Positions 62,127 to 64,000 of a stretch of 64,000 nt of DNA are shown here, one piece after another. The notes beneath the pieces are model-generated. The model saw only the letters and a list, made by a program, of their open reading frames with translations. It ran no database searches and was not told where the DNA came from. This DNA is from Brevibacterium sp. CS2 (GTDB taxonomy: Bacteria; Actinomycetota; Actinomycetes; Actinomycetales; Brevibacteriaceae): positions 2,666,001 to 2,730,000 of the forward strand of contig NZ_CP040020.1 of the NCBI RefSeq assembly GCF_005280295.1, in the 5' to 3' direction. Position 1 is the first letter of the stretch. Every line of letters starts with the position of its first letter. The translations under genes and the position numbers were made by a program.

Positions 62127-64000
62127 GTTCGCGTCTCCGCGCTCTTCCGCTACCCGGTCAAGGGCTTCCCGGCCGAGCCGCTCGACTCCGGCACGGTGCG
62201 CGCCGGCACGGGCTTCGACGGCGACCGGGCGGCGGCCTTCAGCAGCGGGCGCCTGCCCGTGCCGGCGGACTCGTGGAGTCCCTACCGCGGCTTCGCCGTC
62301 CTCAAGACCGACATGAGCCTCGAGGCCTGGCAGGTGAGCTCGACCGCCGCCGAGGCGCCCGCCGGGTCCGCATCGGGCGGCGACCCCGGGATGGTCGGCG
62401 GCTCCCCCGGCGCCCCGGCCCGGGCGATCACGCTGCGCGCCCCGGACGGTGAGCGCACCGGGTTCCGCACCGATGACGCCGACTCCCTCGCGGCCGCCTC
62501 GACGTTCCTCGCCGCGCGCCTGCGCCCCCAGGGCGAGCACCCGCGCCGCCTCGTCGTCGCAGGCCAGGGGATGTTCGACTCCCGCGCCTCGGGCGTGTCG
62601 CTCATCAACCCGGCAACGGTCGAGATGCTCGGGGAGGCCGCGGGCGTCGACCTCGACCCGCTCCGCTTCCGCGGCAACGTCCACCTCAGCGGCCTGGCTC
62701 CGTGGGAGGAGTTCGGACTCATCGGGCGGGTGGTGCGCGTTGGCTCGGCGCGTCTGCTCATCCGCGCCTCGATCGAACGCTGCCCCGCCACCCGGGTGAA
62801 TCCCCGGACCGCGGAGGACGACGTCAACGTGCCCCGGCTGCTCGCCGGGGTGTTCGGGCATCTCCATCTGGGCGTCTACGGGATCGTGCTCGAGCCCGGC
62901 ACGGTGGGCGTGGGCGACGCGCTCCTCATCGAGGGCGGATCGTGCGCTGAGCACGGGCCCGGAACCGAAGAGCACCACCACGACGCCGGAGCGCCCGCGG
63001 CCCTCGACCCGCGGGTGAAGTCCCCGCTCACCACCCCGCGCCCGGCCACGGTCCTCGACTCCGCGGAGATCGACCCGGGGCGCGTCCGAGTGCGCCTGCG
63101 CGACGAGCTCGGCTGGTTCGCCGCCCTCCACCGACCCGGCATGCATGCGCGCGTCCACCTCCTCACCGAGGCGGGGCCGCTGTGGCGCACGTACACCGTC
63201 ACCGCCGCCACCGGGAGCACGTTCGAGCTCGGCGTCGGGGTCGACGGCGTCGGCTCCCGCACCCTCACCGCACTGCCGCCGGGGGCGCAGGTGCTCGTCT
63301 CCGGCCCGTTCGGACGGGTCACCGCGGACACGCTGCGCGCCCCGCGCACCCTCGTGCTCACCGCCGGGATCGGTATCACCCCGGCGCTCGGGCTGCTGCC
63401 CGGCCTGGGCGATCGGTCGGTCGATGTCCTCCACGTCGAACGCGGGCGGACCCCGAGCGGCTTCTTCCACGCACTCGTCGACACCGCCGGCGCACTCCCC
63501 GCGGCGTGCGTGCGGCGCTGGTCGACGCAGGAGCGCGGCCGGCCGGATGCTGATGCGCTCAGCGCAGTGCTCACCGAGATGCTCGGCCGGGACCAGGATG
63601 CGTGTGCGGACGCAGTGCGCACGGGTCCCGGGGAACCGGCCGCCCCGAGTTCAGCGGACCGTGGCGGCGCTGCTGTCGATGTCGTGCTGTGCGGCCCGCC
63701 CGGCTTCCTCGCCGCGGCCGCCGAGGCCGCCCACCGCGTCGGGGTCCCGGCCGCACACGTCCACCGCGAGATCTTCTCCTCGCCGGCACCGATCGACGCC
63801 GGCGGCACGGTCGACCTCACCGCGTGGGAGCCGGCGACGGTGCGCACGCTGACCGCCGACGGATCGACAGGTCCCGAGGTCGCCTGGACCCCGGCCGCGG
63901 GATTCCTCCTCGATGCGCTCGAGGCCCGCGGGATCGACGTGGCGAGCTCGTGCCGGGGCGGCTCGTGCGGCACCTGCGCGCTGCGCCTCGTGTCCGGCCA
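62121..64000 (+). CDS. MOSC / flavin reductase / [2Fe-2S] ferredoxin fusion (3' end outside window)
   Basis: The frame is open for 626 codons to the window edge. Residues 1-275 are a MOSC beta-barrel (FRYPVKGF at 8-15) and a MOSC domain with the conserved Cys 221 in ERCPATRVNPRTAEDDVNVP, the expected molybdenum cofactor ligand. Residues about 310-540 resemble a phthalate-dioxygenase-reductase type module: RTYTV (356-360) for flavin, GIGITPALG at 416-424 and LCGPPGF around C524 for NAD(P)H. Residues about 565 on are a plant-type ferredoxin with C611, C616 and C619; the fourth Cys would be beyond the edge. It is expected to be a self-contained reductase. Confidence 0.85.
   Translation, partial: MSVRVSALFRYPVKGFPAEPLDSGTVRAGTGFDGDRAAAFSSGRLPVPADSWSPYRGFAVLKTDMSLEAWQVSSTAAEAPAGSASGGDPGMVGGSPGAPARAITLRAPDGERTGFRTDDADSLAAASTFLAARLRPQGEHPRRLVVAGQGMFDSRASGVSLINPATVEMLGEAAGVDLDPLRFRGNVHLSGLAPWEEFGLIGRVVRVGSARLLIRASIERCPATRVNPRTAEDDVNVPRLLAGVFGHLHLGVYGIVLEPGTVGVGDALLIEGGSCAEHGPGTEEHHHDAGAPAALDPRVKSPLTTPRPATVLDSAEIDPGRVRVRLRDELGWFAALHRPGMHARVHLLTEAGPLWRTYTVTAATGSTFELGVGVDGVGSRTLTALPPGAQVLVSGPFGRVTADTLRAPRTLVLTAGIGITPALGLLPGLGDRSVDVLHVERGRTPSGFFHALVDTAGALPAACVRRWSTQERGRPDADALSAVLTEMLGRDQDACADAVRTGPGEPAAPSSADRGGAAVDVVLCGPPGFLAAAAEAAHRVGVPAAHVHREIFSSPAPIDAGGTVDLTAWEPATVRTLTADGSTGPEVAWTPAAGFLLDALEARGIDVASSCRGGSCGTCALRLVSG

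Noticed and set aside
61566..63470. 634-codon minus-strand frame opposite the MOSC fusion
   Set aside because: The plus strand carries a continuous frame with three recognisable domains; the minus frame shows none.

Overview
The window is very GC-rich, with GTG and TTG starts, dense stop/start overlaps, long antisense shadow frames and several apparently leaderless promoters. Gene content (long-form GapB, DUF3097, DUF4870, an hrcA-dnaJ-rsmE-phoH-ybeY-corC-era cluster, an MhuD-like heme monooxygenase, an IS256-type transposase) points to an Actinomycetota chromosome, probably Micrococcales (Brevibacterium-like). The genus is inference only. Almost everything is core chromosome; the accessory pieces are an IS end, a broken secreted glycosidase and a TetR/MFS/dehydrogenase module.

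Layout. 1-210: right end of an IS256-family element. 211-602: non-coding, hairpin-rich. 603-1101: minus-strand tRNA operon Gly-Cys-Val(CAC)-Val(GAC) with a recognisable promoter and terminator. 1233-3673: PGPGW membrane protein, PPK2, ZapE. 3856-6166: degraded secreted GH16-like/LGFP gene. 6201-12978: minus-strand CIRCE-hrcA-dnaJ-rsmE-phoH-ybeY-hlyC/corC-era, mixing heat-shock control with ribosome and RNA maturation. 13039-17420: DUF3097 gene with a frameshift, two DUF4870 membrane proteins, hemW, a small membrane protein. 17442-25690: lepA, EEP hydrolase, solo PemK/MazF-like protein, rpsT, holA, comEC, comEA. 25830-29600: DegV, UDP-glucose dehydrogenase, a membrane protein and two translationally coupled FluC channels. 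29703-39126: nadE, leuS, acyl-CoA synthetase, FUSC exporter, Xi-type GST, small membrane protein, DedA. 39276-45080: yihY, AAG glycosylase, fructosamine kinase-like, MhuD-like, gapB, glpK. 45085-49576: 2-hydroxyacid dehydrogenase, DHA2 efflux pump and TetR, facing a second 2-hydroxyacid dehydrogenase across two palindromes. 49605-54112: 17-codon ORF, dnaG, dgt, dus. 54201-59709: acyl-CoA dehydrogenase, lactate-permease family transporter, YibE/F, glyS. 60137-64000: DEAD-box helicase with a long leader, then a MOSC-flavin reductase-ferredoxin fusion that runs off the window end.

The most unusual items are the self-contained MOSC/FNR/[2Fe-2S] fusion whose start codon lies in a perfect 13-bp inverted repeat, the TetR operator pair serving a two-dehydrogenase efflux locus, the FUS-like tyrosine/glutamine repeat domain on a DUF4870 protein, and two disrupted genes. 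No CRISPR array, prophage or recognised defence island was seen.
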